Shown here in pieces: positions 8,749 to 17,094 of a stretch of DNA of 64,000 nucleotides. Numbering within the stretch: the stretch's first letter is position 1; each line of letters begins with the position of its first letter. Location: contig NHEJ01000004.1 of assembly GCA_002170395.1 (NCBI GenBank), forward strand, positions 62,001-126,000. Reading direction: 5' to 3'. A model generated the notes under the pieces. That model saw nothing but the letters and a program-made list of their open reading frames with translations, made no database searches and was not told the origin of the DNA. The translations under genes and the position numbers were made by a program. Origin of the DNA: Betaproteobacteria bacterium TMED82 (GTDB lineage: Bacteria; Pseudomonadota; Gammaproteobacteria; Burkholderiales; Burkholderiaceae_A).

Positions 8749-9427
8749 TCTGATGATCCTCCACACACCAATTTATTAGTCCGCACTCATTTTTCTTCAA
8801 ATACATATTGGTTTTGGAAAATGGTTTAGACCCAAAAAAACCTCGATTAGCAGAATACGGTGAGGGGTGAGCGCTACTTAAAACCAAATGTTTTTCATGA
8901 TTTAGAAATGCTCCTTTTTCCTGAGCCTTCTTCCCCCAAAGTATGAATACTAAATTATTTCTTTGTGCACTGAGATTCGACAGGATTTTATCGGTAAAAG
9001 TCTCCCAACCTTTAGCAGCATGAGAACCTGCTTTTCCCCTCTCAACAGTTAAAATTGAGTTGAGAAGTAAAACTCCTTGATTACTCCACTTTTCCAAGTT
9101 GCCATGCTTTGGTTTTTTTATACCTAAATCATTCTGAAGCTCTGTGAAAATATTCTGGAGAGAAGGAGGTATCTTAATTCCCGTTTCAACTGAAAAGCTT
9201 AATCCATGAGCCTGACCTGGGCCATGGTAAGGATCTTGCCCAAGAATGATAACCTTAACATCTTTAAACCTTACCAAATCAAGCGCCCGAAAAATCAAAG
9301 GTCCAGGAGGATATATTATTTTTTTTTTTTCTTCTTTTAAATATTTCCTCAAAGAAATCATATAGTCTTTCCTAAACTCATCGCTTAGTATTTCTTTCCA
9401 ACTCTCTTCTAAAGTTATTTTCGACAT
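8738..9427 (-). CDS. ung: Uracil-DNA glycosylase, family 1
   Basis: Ung removes uracil from DNA to start base-excision repair. The 229-residue protein has the water-activating motif GQDPYHGPGQAHGLSFSV and the DNA-intercalating loop HPSPYSANRGFFGSKPFS, with LLLNSILTVERG between them. Length matches E. coli Ung. Near the N-terminus a 12-base T run on the + strand (9309-9320) encodes part of KEEKKKII and is in frame. It is transcribed ahead of the glutaredoxin gene. Confidence 0.95.
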   Translation of the reverse strand: MSKITLEESWKEILSDEFRKDYMISLRKYLKEEKKKIIYPPGPLIFRALDLVRFKDVKVIILGQDPYHGPGQAHGLSFSVETGIKIPPSLQNIFTELQNDLGIKKPKHGNLEKWSNQGVLLLNSILTVERGKAGSHAAKGWETFTDKILSNLSAQRNNLVFILWGKKAQEKGAFLNHEKHLVLSSAHPSPYSANRGFFGSKPFSKTNMYLKKNECGLINWCVEDHQSEK

Positions 9428-9486
9428 TTTGAAATTAATTAATTAAGGTCTTCAATTAAATGTGTTGGTAGAAGAGTTGCATAAAC

Positions 9487-9711
9487 CTACTTAAGTTTCT
9501 GCTTAAGATAATTTATCATTCCTCTCTCCAATTTAAAATCTAATCGTTCTTTAAATCTTTTGAGTAATTCCTGAAAAAACACTTTATTATAACTGTGCTC
9601 TTGACTAAGCTTTTGTAAAATTTCGTTACAAGTCTTTTCGTCAATCAAGTTTCTAGAATAAAGTTTTAACAACTGTTGCTTAATTTCTTCGGGTGTAACT
9701 GGGTCGCTCAT
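9487..9711 (-). CDS. Small helical protein, unknown
   Basis: A 74-residue protein starting MSDPVTPEEIKQQLLKLYSRNLIDEK by segments. It is rich in Lys, Glu and Leu with no cysteine motif or membrane segment, and likely to be all helical. No clear Shine-Dalgarno sequence precedes the ATG. It lies alone between ung and the transporter on the same strand. I do not recognise it; it could be a chance frame, but the codon use is orderly and no competing frame exists. Confidence 0.45.
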   Translation of the reverse strand: MSDPVTPEEIKQQLLKLYSRNLIDEKTCNEILQKLSQEHSYNKVFFQELLKRFKERLDFKLERGMINYLKQKLK

Positions 9712-9923
9712 TGAATTTTCAAATTTAGTTTTTTATAAGTCACTACTCAAATCTAATTGTTTAAAGGGAAGCGATTTTTTGTTATTTGTTGTTTGGATAC
9801 TCTCTAACAAAATTAAAAAAAGCATTAAGATTAGTATTCAAATATGTACGACAATACCGTTTCTTTCCGCTTTATCTTATCAAAAAATGTTAAATCTCGC
9901 TAAACAAAGATTTTGCTTCTGCA

Positions 9924-11132
9924 TCAATTTTTACTGAAGTTCAGCTCTCTCAACCATAATAAGATAATTCCAAAAATCAAGAGTACTGCACTGAAAAGTA
10001 ATGAAATAAAATAAGTTCCAAAGACTTCAGCTAATGTACCGGCTATCGAGGGTCCTATCACTAATGCAATTGCAAAAGCAACTGTTAATCTTGCCATTTC
10101 TTGTCCCGGATTATGTGGGGCTGTGCGTCCTGCTAAAGTCATCGTTAAACTTACGATGCCAAGATTGCTAATTCCAAATAAAAAAGCTGCCAACAGTAAA
10201 ATACTAAGGTTAGAATCAAAAATATTCAGAAGTAGAGATATTGAGTGCAAGAACATAGCAAACGAAAGTGTTTTTAACATTCCATATTTTGCCTCTATAA
10301 AATCCCAAATTACCACACTTGGAATACTTGATAGGCCAACCAACAGCCAGACTAAATTACCGAACATGTTAATTTCTGGATTTAATTTGACTATCGCTAC
10401 TGTAAAAGTTGCACTTATAACAAACGCAAAACCGGCAAAAAAATACATTGCTAAAAGTTTATATATCCCATCAGATCTTACAGGCGACTTATTTCTGTTG
10501 GGCCGGTCGCCTTTATAGCCTTTCTGCTTGACTCTGAAAGTTTTTTCTGGGGCCTTAAATTTTGGCCTTAATGTCCAAGCTGGTAAAAAACAAAAGGTAG
10601 CAATTAGTCCATATGCAAACCATTGTTGGGACCAAGTAAAGTTTAATGACTTAAAAAGAATTGAACATAAAGCGGTAATAACAATTCCAATACCAACACC
10701 GACGAAATACTTACCCATTTGAGGTTTTTCGTCCGTATTTTCGGTTATCCACTGCATTACCAAGCCGGCACCAATAATAATACCCGCAGCACCACAAAAA
10801 CCAGCAATAAATCTAGCAATACTCCACAATAAGAAATTCTCAGCTAAAGACATAATAAAAGTACTCACTACTGACAAAAAAAGACCTGAAAAATAAAAAA
10901 ATTCTCTAGATTTTAAACTCTGAGTTTTCAGTGTTGTTAAGACTCCCAGCAGATAACCAAGATAATGAATTGTCGCTAGCCAGCCCCCAGAGGCAGTACC
11001 AAGATACGTTTCTTCTTGCATTAAAGGTAGTAGTGGAGTGTAAGCAAAACGCGATAGACCTAATGTCAGTACTAAAGCAAAAACCCCTCCGATTAGAACT
11101 TTTGTTTGAGGTAGAAAGAAGTTAGTTAACAT
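9924..11132 (-). CDS. MFS transporter, YbfB/YjiJ-like
   Basis: A 402-residue inner-membrane protein with about 12 hydrophobic segments. The opening (GGVFALVLTLGLSRFAYTPLLPLMQEE) matches the YbfB/YjiJ subgroup of the major facilitator superfamily, whose substrates are mostly unknown. The middle loop between the two halves is basic (KQKGYKGDRPNRNK), as expected for a cytoplasmic loop. The second half includes PGQEMARLTVAFAIALVIGPSIAG. It is a single-gene unit, divergent from the adhesin-like gene at 11326. Confidence 0.85.
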   Translation of the reverse strand: MLTNFFLPQTKVLIGGVFALVLTLGLSRFAYTPLLPLMQEETYLGTASGGWLATIHYLGYLLGVLTTLKTQSLKSREFFYFSGLFLSVVSTFIMSLAENFLLWSIARFIAGFCGAAGIIIGAGLVMQWITENTDEKPQMGKYFVGVGIGIVITALCSILFKSLNFTWSQQWFAYGLIATFCFLPAWTLRPKFKAPEKTFRVKQKGYKGDRPNRNKSPVRSDGIYKLLAMYFFAGFAFVISATFTVAIVKLNPEINMFGNLVWLLVGLSSIPSVVIWDFIEAKYGMLKTLSFAMFLHSISLLLNIFDSNLSILLLAAFLFGISNLGIVSLTMTLAGRTAPHNPGQEMARLTVAFAIALVIGPSIAGTLAEVFGTYFISLLFSAVLLIFGIILLWLRELNFSKN

Positions 11133-11325
11133 TTCCTCATATTTAATTAAATTTCTAGCCGATAAAAATTAATAGTTTAGTTTGTTTTCGTGGGTGATGT
11201 GAGCTTTTTGCAATTTAGTTTTTTTTAGGACTGTAAGTATTTTTTAGTTTTGGTTTGCAAAAAACTTTTTAAAATCAAGATGTAGTATGTGTTATATTTA
11301 CGTTTGATTTTGACGGAGTTACGAC

Positions 11326-11847
11326 ATGGGAAAACATTCAATATTGAAATCAAAAAAGTCCAATTCGAGTAAGGAAAAACAATTTTTCTTTGGGAGATTT
11401 TTCAACTATTCAATCAACTTAAATATGCGGGCGCTTGTTTTTTTATTTGTTGGATTTTCTTTAATCTCTCCTGCTTACAGTACAAGTTGGGTAGAGGTTG
11501 AAGTGGGTGATGATTCTGGAGATACCTTTCTCTGGCCATATTTCTATTCAGCCTCGAGATTTATTGACGTTGAAAGCATCGTAAAACATGGGGATTTTGT
11601 TACCTATCGAGAATTGATAAATTCTCAAAAGGCAATATCAAAGAATGTACTATCTCTTGTGGTGGAAAAAAAAAGTTGGTGTGATAGCGAAAAGGTATTG
11701 TGGCAACATTTTTCTATTTATGGGTCTGCCATGGGACAAGGAAAGCCAATAATGAGACTTAATCCCAACGAAATTCAGAAACTTAAATTAGGAAGCGCTG
11801 GTTTCCTTTCAGATGCATTTGTTTGTAATTTCAAGGATTTTGATTAG
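11326..11847 (+). CDS. Exported surface-adhesin-E-like protein (paralogue 1)
   Basis: A 173-residue protein. The ATG at 11326 is preceded by GGAG at 8 bases and gives a basic, serine-rich 33-residue extension before the hydrophobic signal segment (ALVFLFVGFSLISPAYS); an internal ATG at 11416 would give a standard signal peptide. The mature part (SWVEVE, FIDVESIV, YRELINSQ, WCDSEKVLW, YGSAMGQG, FVCNF) follows the pattern of the proteins at 11915 and 19632, which resemble the Adhesin_E domain: strand, 'Y/F-x-D-x-x-S-I', a Cys pair and an MG-G motif. Role in the envelope is inferred only from the family. Confidence 0.65.
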   Translation: MGKHSILKSKKSNSSKEKQFFFGRFFNYSINLNMRALVFLFVGFSLISPAYSTSWVEVEVGDDSGDTFLWPYFYSASRFIDVESIVKHGDFVTYRELINSQKAISKNVLSLVVEKKSWCDSEKVLWQHFSIYGSAMGQGKPIMRLNPNEIQKLKLGSAGFLSDAFVCNFKDFD

Positions 11848-11914
11848 TCAGATTTTGATTATTTGATTATATGAACTCGTGTAGATTCTTAAGTAAAACC
11901 CCAGAAATTTGAAG

Positions 11915-12301
11915 TTAAGTGTTTAACTGTTTATAGTTGCATGCAAATTTCATGGTTATGTACTCCACGGTATTTGGTCTAGGAAACAGAGTTCTTCTTG
12001 ATTTCCTCTTTTTGATAACTTTACCTTTTCCCATGCGCTGACTGTAATAAGTAGAGCCTAACCACGTAAGTTTTTCAGCCACACAGTCAACCGTAAATTC
12101 GCTAACCGATGAATTGACTCCAATTGGGCTTGGATTTAGGTAATCAAATAACCTCCAATAATAGACAACATTATTACGCTTTTGTATGCTATCAACATCG
12201 ACGTAAGAATCTCCCATTGAATTTTCATTAAACTTTTTCCACGTTACTGCTAATCCTTCAATAGAAAATAAGAGGCAAATAGAAAATATTATAGATTTCA
12301 T
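11915..12301 (-). CDS. Exported surface-adhesin-E-like protein (paralogue 2)
   Basis: A 128-residue protein with a clean signal peptide (IIFSICLLFSIEGLAVTW region). The mature domain shows the Adhesin_E-type signature: TWKKFNENSMGDSYVDVDSI, YYWRLFDYLNP, a first cysteine in TVDC, YSQRMGKGKV, and a second cysteine in FACNY that would form the domain disulfide. The family was first described as a host-adhesion protein in Haemophilus; in free-living bacteria it is simply a small secreted domain of unknown role. It converges with paralogue 1. A basic patch (KKRKSRR) is specific to this copy. Confidence 0.7.
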   Translation of the reverse strand: MKSIIFSICLLFSIEGLAVTWKKFNENSMGDSYVDVDSIQKRNNVVYYWRLFDYLNPSPIGVNSSVSEFTVDCVAEKLTWLGSTYYSQRMGKGKVIKKRKSRRTLFPRPNTVEYITMKFACNYKQLNT

Positions 12302-12644
12302 TCTTTTATTTTACTCAATAGCGAAAACAAAACAATGGTTTACTATCCACAAAGGTTAAAGTTGGATTACAAACCTTAAATTCTCTTCTCTTACGGATCC
12401 TAAGTATCTATTTTTTAATGTTTTTATACAAAGTTTCTTTTTAAACGCGTTATTTTACTAATTTTGCGAATTTTTTACTGAAATATCTTGAGGCAACCAA
12501 AGAGAGCGTTATTTTGCTAACGAGACCTCAAGGGGGAAATTGCTGTTTTTAAGAACTAATTCATGAAATGAAGCTATATAATCAGTAAGGTTTAAGGGTA
12601 AGTACTGATATAAACTTTAGAGGTTTCAAGCAGAAAATACTCTT
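12302..12644. other. Intergenic stretch with a nested hairpin before the cytochrome gene
   Basis: No convincing gene. At 12487-12532 a 7-bp outer stem (CTTGAGG/CCTCAAG) encloses an inner stem (CGTTA/TAACG, 12507-12522). Further on, TATAAT-like and CAGTA...TACTG sequences lie 30-75 bases before the cytochrome start. It may be the promoter and leader of that gene, or of the divergent adhesin-like gene at 12301. Confidence 0.35.
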
Positions 12645-13193
12645 ATGAAAAATATTTATGCATCAGTAGTAATTACTCTTTGTTTCAATTTACCTGTTCA
12701 CGCGGTCGATCTAACTTTGTGTGAGAGTTGTCACAATTCTAAGCAAGATGTTAACCCAATTATCAGTGGCCAACACTCCAAATATATCGAAAAGCAGCTT
12801 TACGATCTCAAAAAAGACCTCAGAGTGCATGCGCAGATGCAGGGTATAGCAAAAACACTGGATGATGAACAAATTAAGGCAATTTCTAAAGCATTTGCTA
12901 GTAAAAAGTGGGCAAATGTCGATCGTGAATCTAGTCAAGATGTGAAAGACAAGGGTAAGAGGTTGGTGAGAGTCGGAAACTGTACACGATGTCATGGATC
13001 GGAATTGGAGGGTACATATAACATCCCCCGGCTGGCTGGTCAGAATCCAGAGTATTTGAAAACTACGCTAATTCAATACAAAAAAAAGGAAAGAAGCAAC
13101 TTTCCCCCAATGAGTTCAATGCTTAGCAGATATTCCGAAGAGGATATTGGTATTATGTCAGAATATATAGCAAGTCTTAATTACCAAGAGTGA
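12645..13193 (+). CDS. Di-heme cytochrome c4-type protein
   Basis: A 182-residue periplasmic protein with a signal peptide (ending near PVHAVD) and two heme c sites: CESCH (residues 26-30) and CTRCH in the second half. Each is followed by the expected fold, with ISGQHSKYIEKQLYDLKK and LAGQNPEYLKTTLIQYKK before methionine-rich ends (M-Q-G, FPPMSSM) that supply the axial ligand. This two-domain layout is that of cytochrome c4, which passes electrons to terminal oxidases. An oxidase of the aa3 type is encoded at 38.7-43.0 kb in this window. Confidence 0.85.
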   Translation: MKNIYASVVITLCFNLPVHAVDLTLCESCHNSKQDVNPIISGQHSKYIEKQLYDLKKDLRVHAQMQGIAKTLDDEQIKAISKAFASKKWANVDRESSQDVKDKGKRLVRVGNCTRCHGSELEGTYNIPRLAGQNPEYLKTTLIQYKKKERSNFPPMSSMLSRYSEEDIGIMSEYIASLNYQE

Positions 13194-13327
13194 AGTAAGC
13201 TTTCGGTTTGAATTTTTGCTTAAAGAATTTTAGCCAATCTCTAGGAAAGTTTTTAATATGCCCTTGATATTAATATTTTCGTTTCCTTTCATCGTTGAAC
13301 ATCATATTCGATTTGCCTCTTAACTAT

Positions 13328-13354
13328 GCCCTTTCACTTGTGCCTGTGAAGGGC
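13328..13354. terminator. Hairpin downstream of the TonB receptor gene
   Basis: GCCCTTTCAC (13328-13337) pairs with GTGAAGGGC (13346-13354) with one bulged base and an 8-base loop. It lies just past the 3' end of the receptor gene on the minus strand and after the cytochrome gene on the plus strand. There is no T run, so an intrinsic terminator is only one possibility. Confidence 0.35.
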
Positions 13355-13390
13355 CCCAAAAGAACGACCTTAATTCTCAAAAGGATAGGT

Positions 13391-15682
13391 TTAGAATTTA
13401 TAGCTTAAACCAACAAACGCGGCTCTAGGAGCTCCAGGAGCAACAAATCGACTTAATGTTGGCCCCTGTTCCGCGTCTACAAATTCTCCAGCACTTGTAA
13501 ACACGGATTCCGCCATTGCACCGTAGGTTTCATACCTTTCATCGAAAAGATTAGTTACCTTCGCAAAGAGACGTAAGCTTCTAGACTTTTCATAGCGTAA
13601 CCTCAAATTCACAAGCTGATACCCGTTTACACTTGCATCTCTCGCAATAACGTCATCGTCCCCACCAATTAACCCATCTTCGTTTCCCTGAGTCACTAAA
13701 TCGGACGTAGCAATAAATGTAACGCCAATTTTAAGAGCGTCCTGCGGTGTCCAATCAACTAAAAGACGAAATACATTTTCTGGAATTCCAGGAATTCGCA
13801 TTCCTGGTCGCGCCTGAACCGAGCGTTCTCCAAACAACAGGCCGTTTTCCTCATATGTGGCCTCTAAATAACTATAGCTGCCCGTAATTCTAATACGATC
13901 GAAATCCTGGATAATTTGCATATCTACACCCTGATTTCTGGTTTTACCAAAATTAGTGAAAAATCCTTCTCTAGAGTTAACATCAGTTGACACAAAAATT
14001 ATATCGTCCCTATTATCGGTTTTATAAAGACTGATGATTCCAAAGCCTTGACCAATGCGGCCGCGGGCGCCAACTTCATAAGTTCTCGAGATTACCTGTT
14101 CAAGATAAGGATCAGCTTGTAAACCAGTAGGAAGTAAACATGGATTATTCCTGTCCGCACACCCGAGCTCAATAACCGTGGGTACTCGATTACCTTGAGA
14201 GGCATTTGCAAAAAGATTTAGACCATGATCCAACTTTGCTGAAATACCGAGCGCAGGATTAACTTTTGAATAATTAAAACTTTCTTTTGGTTGAGCTACT
14301 AGCTCCTCAGTCACCTCGTCAGGAGTAGATAGAGTGTTTTCAACCTTTGAGTGATTGTATCTAAGTGACCCAGTTATAAAAATTCCACTTAATACTTCAG
14401 CAGTATCTGATGCAAATATTGAGTAAGTTTTTGACTTGCCACTTACCTTTGCCGAGTCCTCTGTTTCCGATTCAGCATCACAAATTACTTTTCTAATACT
14501 GTTCACTTCGCAATCTTCAGTTTCAGTCGCATTATAGGACACGCTGCTCTGATCAAAAGTAACACCAGTTGTAATCTGATGATTGTTTAAAATTTTTGAG
14601 AAATTTAATCCGAGCCCACTACTATTTTGGCGAGTTTTAGAATTATTGAATTCACCTTCAAACTCCCATTCATTTTCATCCGACTCGAATTCGGCCTCAA
14701 CGTCACCACCCAATCGTTTTTGACGACCATAACGATGATACGCTAACGCATTTAATTGAGTATCGTCGTCAAGGTAATTTTGATAATTAACGCCTATTAA
14801 CCCAGCTTCATTTTTAGTTTGATCAGGGTGAGAATATACAGCATCTCGTCTTGCTTCATAAAGTCCACCCCTCTGAATTTCGCCAACATCATCCTCCGTG
14901 CCATAATTGGTGCTCGGAAGAAGTCCATTGCCCAAAAGATCACTATCTCCAAAATAAGCCATAATTCCTACGCTCCCAAAACGGGTATTTTTATTAGCTT
15001 TTACGAATATATTAGAAATTTTTCCGTCCGAATAATCTCTCCAACCTGATTCATCAAAATGACTAGCAGATATAAAATAATCCCCATCAGATCCATCAGC
15101 AAATTTTCCAGCGACCGAAACGTCTAGTTTTTTTCTGCTAAAACTTCCAAAAGAAACACGAGCAGCTTTCCCAGGATGAGATAGGCCCGATTTGGTAGTA
15201 AGGGATAGAGCACCCCCCAGAGTATTTAATCCATACATAGGATTTGAACCTGGTATTAAAGATACATTATCTAATGCATACTCCGGAATCATATCCCAAT
15301 TCACAACATCACCAAAGGGCTCATTTATTCTGATTCCATCAATATAAACCGAAAGGCCCTGAGCTGCCCCGAGTATCGAGGAAGCACGAAAGCCTCTAAA
15401 AGTGACATCTCCCTGATAGGGACTCCCTTGTACCTCATTGGTAAATACTCCCGGTATATTTTGATTTAACATATCAGAAACACCTAAAGAGCTTTCATTG
15501 CCTAAATCACCAGACTGAAACGATCTCACCTCATATGGGAGCTTTTCTTTTTCTATTTCTAGACCAGGCAACAACGACGTACCAACTACTTCAATTTCAG
15601 AAAGTTCATCATTAGCGACAGCGTTACCCACCCATATCGCTAGTAAAAAAGTAAGAATAAGATTATAACTTTTCATGATCAT
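13391..15682 (-). CDS. TonB-dependent outer-membrane receptor
   Basis: A 763-residue outer-membrane transporter for scarce ligands, energised by TonB. A signal peptide (ILTFLLAIWVGNAVA) precedes the plug domain: SLGVSDMLNQNIPGVF, VTFRGFRASSILGAAQGLSVYIDGIRINEPFGD in segments, and GSNPMYGLNTLGGALSLTTKSG. The 22-strand barrel follows and ends in the usual aromatic residue (AFVGLSYKF). The substrate cannot be read from the sequence; no siderophore genes or clear Fur box are nearby. The two exported proteins upstream on the same strand are probably its partners. Confidence 0.9.
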   Translation of the reverse strand: MIMKSYNLILTFLLAIWVGNAVANDELSEIEVVGTSLLPGLEIEKEKLPYEVRSFQSGDLGNESSLGVSDMLNQNIPGVFTNEVQGSPYQGDVTFRGFRASSILGAAQGLSVYIDGIRINEPFGDVVNWDMIPEYALDNVSLIPGSNPMYGLNTLGGALSLTTKSGLSHPGKAARVSFGSFSRKKLDVSVAGKFADGSDGDYFISASHFDESGWRDYSDGKISNIFVKANKNTRFGSVGIMAYFGDSDLLGNGLLPSTNYGTEDDVGEIQRGGLYEARRDAVYSHPDQTKNEAGLIGVNYQNYLDDDTQLNALAYHRYGRQKRLGGDVEAEFESDENEWEFEGEFNNSKTRQNSSGLGLNFSKILNNHQITTGVTFDQSSVSYNATETEDCEVNSIRKVICDAESETEDSAKVSGKSKTYSIFASDTAEVLSGIFITGSLRYNHSKVENTLSTPDEVTEELVAQPKESFNYSKVNPALGISAKLDHGLNLFANASQGNRVPTVIELGCADRNNPCLLPTGLQADPYLEQVISRTYEVGARGRIGQGFGIISLYKTDNRDDIIFVSTDVNSREGFFTNFGKTRNQGVDMQIIQDFDRIRITGSYSYLEATYEENGLLFGERSVQARPGMRIPGIPENVFRLLVDWTPQDALKIGVTFIATSDLVTQGNEDGLIGGDDDVIARDASVNGYQLVNLRLRYEKSRSLRLFAKVTNLFDERYETYGAMAESVFTSAGEFVDAEQGPTLSRFVAPGAPRAAFVGLSYKF

Positions 15683-15788
15683 TACCTAAATAAGTTTAGA
15701 CTCGGATTATAACTACTCAGCCAGCGTAAATGCGGTGGCTGAAAAGCATCTTTGATGTCAGGCCGGTAAAATCCGCACTTAGATCAAT

Positions 15789-16163
15789 TTAACCAATGAT
15801 GGGGGGAGGAGAATCCGCGATCTTTATATGTGACCGCATATTAAAATTATCTGTCTTTTTAAGGTAATAGGTTTTTACAAAACCTGGAGAATAAATTTCC
15901 TTTTGTGAAATGCTCGGCGATGAAACTGTTAAATATGTTTCTTCTTGCTGTTCAGCCACTACCTTTTTTAATTCACAAAAGCCACGTTTCTCATCACAAA
16001 TGACTTCCAGCGTGAGTTTAAACTTTTCACCATCGGGTCCAATCTTTTGTGACGTATTGGCTAGATCGTTGTGAATTAAAAGATCACCACCAACATAAGT
16101 AGAAACTAAACAAACGCTCAGTAAGCTGACTGCAAGTTTCAAACTAAATGTCGTAAATTTCAT
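15789..16163 (-). CDS. Small exported protein of unknown function
   Basis: A 124-residue protein with an N-terminal hydrophobic segment (LKLAVSLLSVCLVSTYVGG) and a strong ribosome site (GGGAGG just before the ATG). The mature part has two cysteines in LEVICDEKRGFCELKKV, probably a disulfide, and ends in a proline-rich tail (ADSPPPIIG). It lies between the PepSY-like gene and the TonB receptor on the same strand, suggesting a joint envelope role. I do not recognise a family. Confidence 0.6.
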   Translation of the reverse strand: MKFTTFSLKLAVSLLSVCLVSTYVGGDLLIHNDLANTSQKIGPDGEKFKLTLEVICDEKRGFCELKKVVAEQQEETYLTVSSPSISQKEIYSPGFVKTYYLKKTDNFNMRSHIKIADSPPPIIG

Positions 16164-16227
16164 CTTTCCTCCCTACAACGCCCTGATTATACATATTCAA
16201 GTGCGAAAAGCCAATATTTGAAACCGC

Positions 16228-16767
16228 TCAAGGGTTCCCAATCTCAAACAGTTCAATTTCAGACTCTAAAAACAAACCAGTTTCAGCATCGATCTCGTAT
16301 TCAACTTCAATGCCCACGTCTGATTCAAATACATCAAACTCATAAACAGGGCGCCCATCTTGCAGAGAAGTCTCATACTCTACGATCATACCCTTAGTTT
16401 TTTCTCTAAGAATGAACTTCGCTTTTTCTAATGAAATTAAGGCTCTTTCTGAAAATCTTTCATCTTTTAAGCCAACTTGTTCCTCAAAATCAGAAAGTTT
16501 CAAGGAATTTGGGTCACACTCAATTTCGACTACTCTACCATCTTGCTTTAATTTTATATCAAATTCATAAAATAACTCTAGCTTTGGTCCCGGTCTCTTA
16601 GTTCTTTCGGCCTCAACTGTGAGAATCCTCCCCGGATATTTATTTAGGACTTTCAATGCGCAGCCAGGAAACCCCTTGAGCTTCAATCGCGTAAAGTTGT
16701 CGGCAATTTGCGCAGATGAATTTAAACTAACCATTACCATCAGGAGCAGAGCGCCTAGTTTAATCAT
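16228..16767 (-). CDS. Exported PepSY-like protein
   Basis: A 179-residue protein with a signal peptide (ALLLMVMVSLNSSAQIA). It appears to hold two PepSY-type units: an N-terminal one (ALKVLNKYPGRILTVEAE, LFYEFDIKLKQDGRVVEIECD) and a C-terminal one (ISLEKAKFILREKTKG, PVYEFDVFESDVGIEVEYEIDAETG). The helix followed by Y-E-F/V-D and a D-A/G-x-TG hairpin is typical of PepSY domains. These domains bind or inhibit other periplasmic proteins and are often found near heme or iron uptake genes. It is the first gene of a three-gene run with the unknown protein at 15789 and the receptor. Confidence 0.65.
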   Translation of the reverse strand: MIKLGALLLMVMVSLNSSAQIADNFTRLKLKGFPGCALKVLNKYPGRILTVEAERTKRPGPKLELFYEFDIKLKQDGRVVEIECDPNSLKLSDFEEQVGLKDERFSERALISLEKAKFILREKTKGMIVEYETSLQDGRPVYEFDVFESDVGIEVEYEIDAETGLFLESEIELFEIGNP

Positions 16768-17094
16768 TTAAAACTCCGTGGTCAAATCTATTCTCATCTT
16801 TATGCAAAAAGTCTCTCAAAAATACCACGTTATTTTTCCTTTTTTGAAGCATCAGTTAGGCAGACTTAAGGAACATAAATAAACCTCTAATTATCGAAGG
16901 ATAATGTCATCGATCAAAATTTATGTATTTACCTAACTTTGTTAAACTTTCTGTATAGACATCATATCCTCGACCTAACACTAACTCAAGTAGATTTATT
17001 GATATGAATATTTTTCTTTTTTATCTGCTATATAAATTATTAAAATGAACAAAGGTGTAGGTAAGTACCAGTTATATTTTCTTTTGGAAAAAAA
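16768..17094. other. Intergenic stretch, no gene seen
   Basis: Divergent control region between the PepSY-like gene and the aldehyde dehydrogenase. It is AT-rich with several stop codons in all frames. A short ATG frame at 17045 ends within 54 bases and is not considered a gene. No clear operator was recognised. Confidence 0.5.

Noticed and set aside
15683-15788. Cobalamin riboswitch before the TonB receptor
   Set aside because: Only a CAGCCA...TGGCTG hairpin is present; the length (106 bases) and the B12 box do not fit.
16870-16920. Possible Fur box (GGATAATGTCATC) before the PepSY-like gene
   Set aside because: Only a partial match to the 19-base consensus in very AT-rich sequence.
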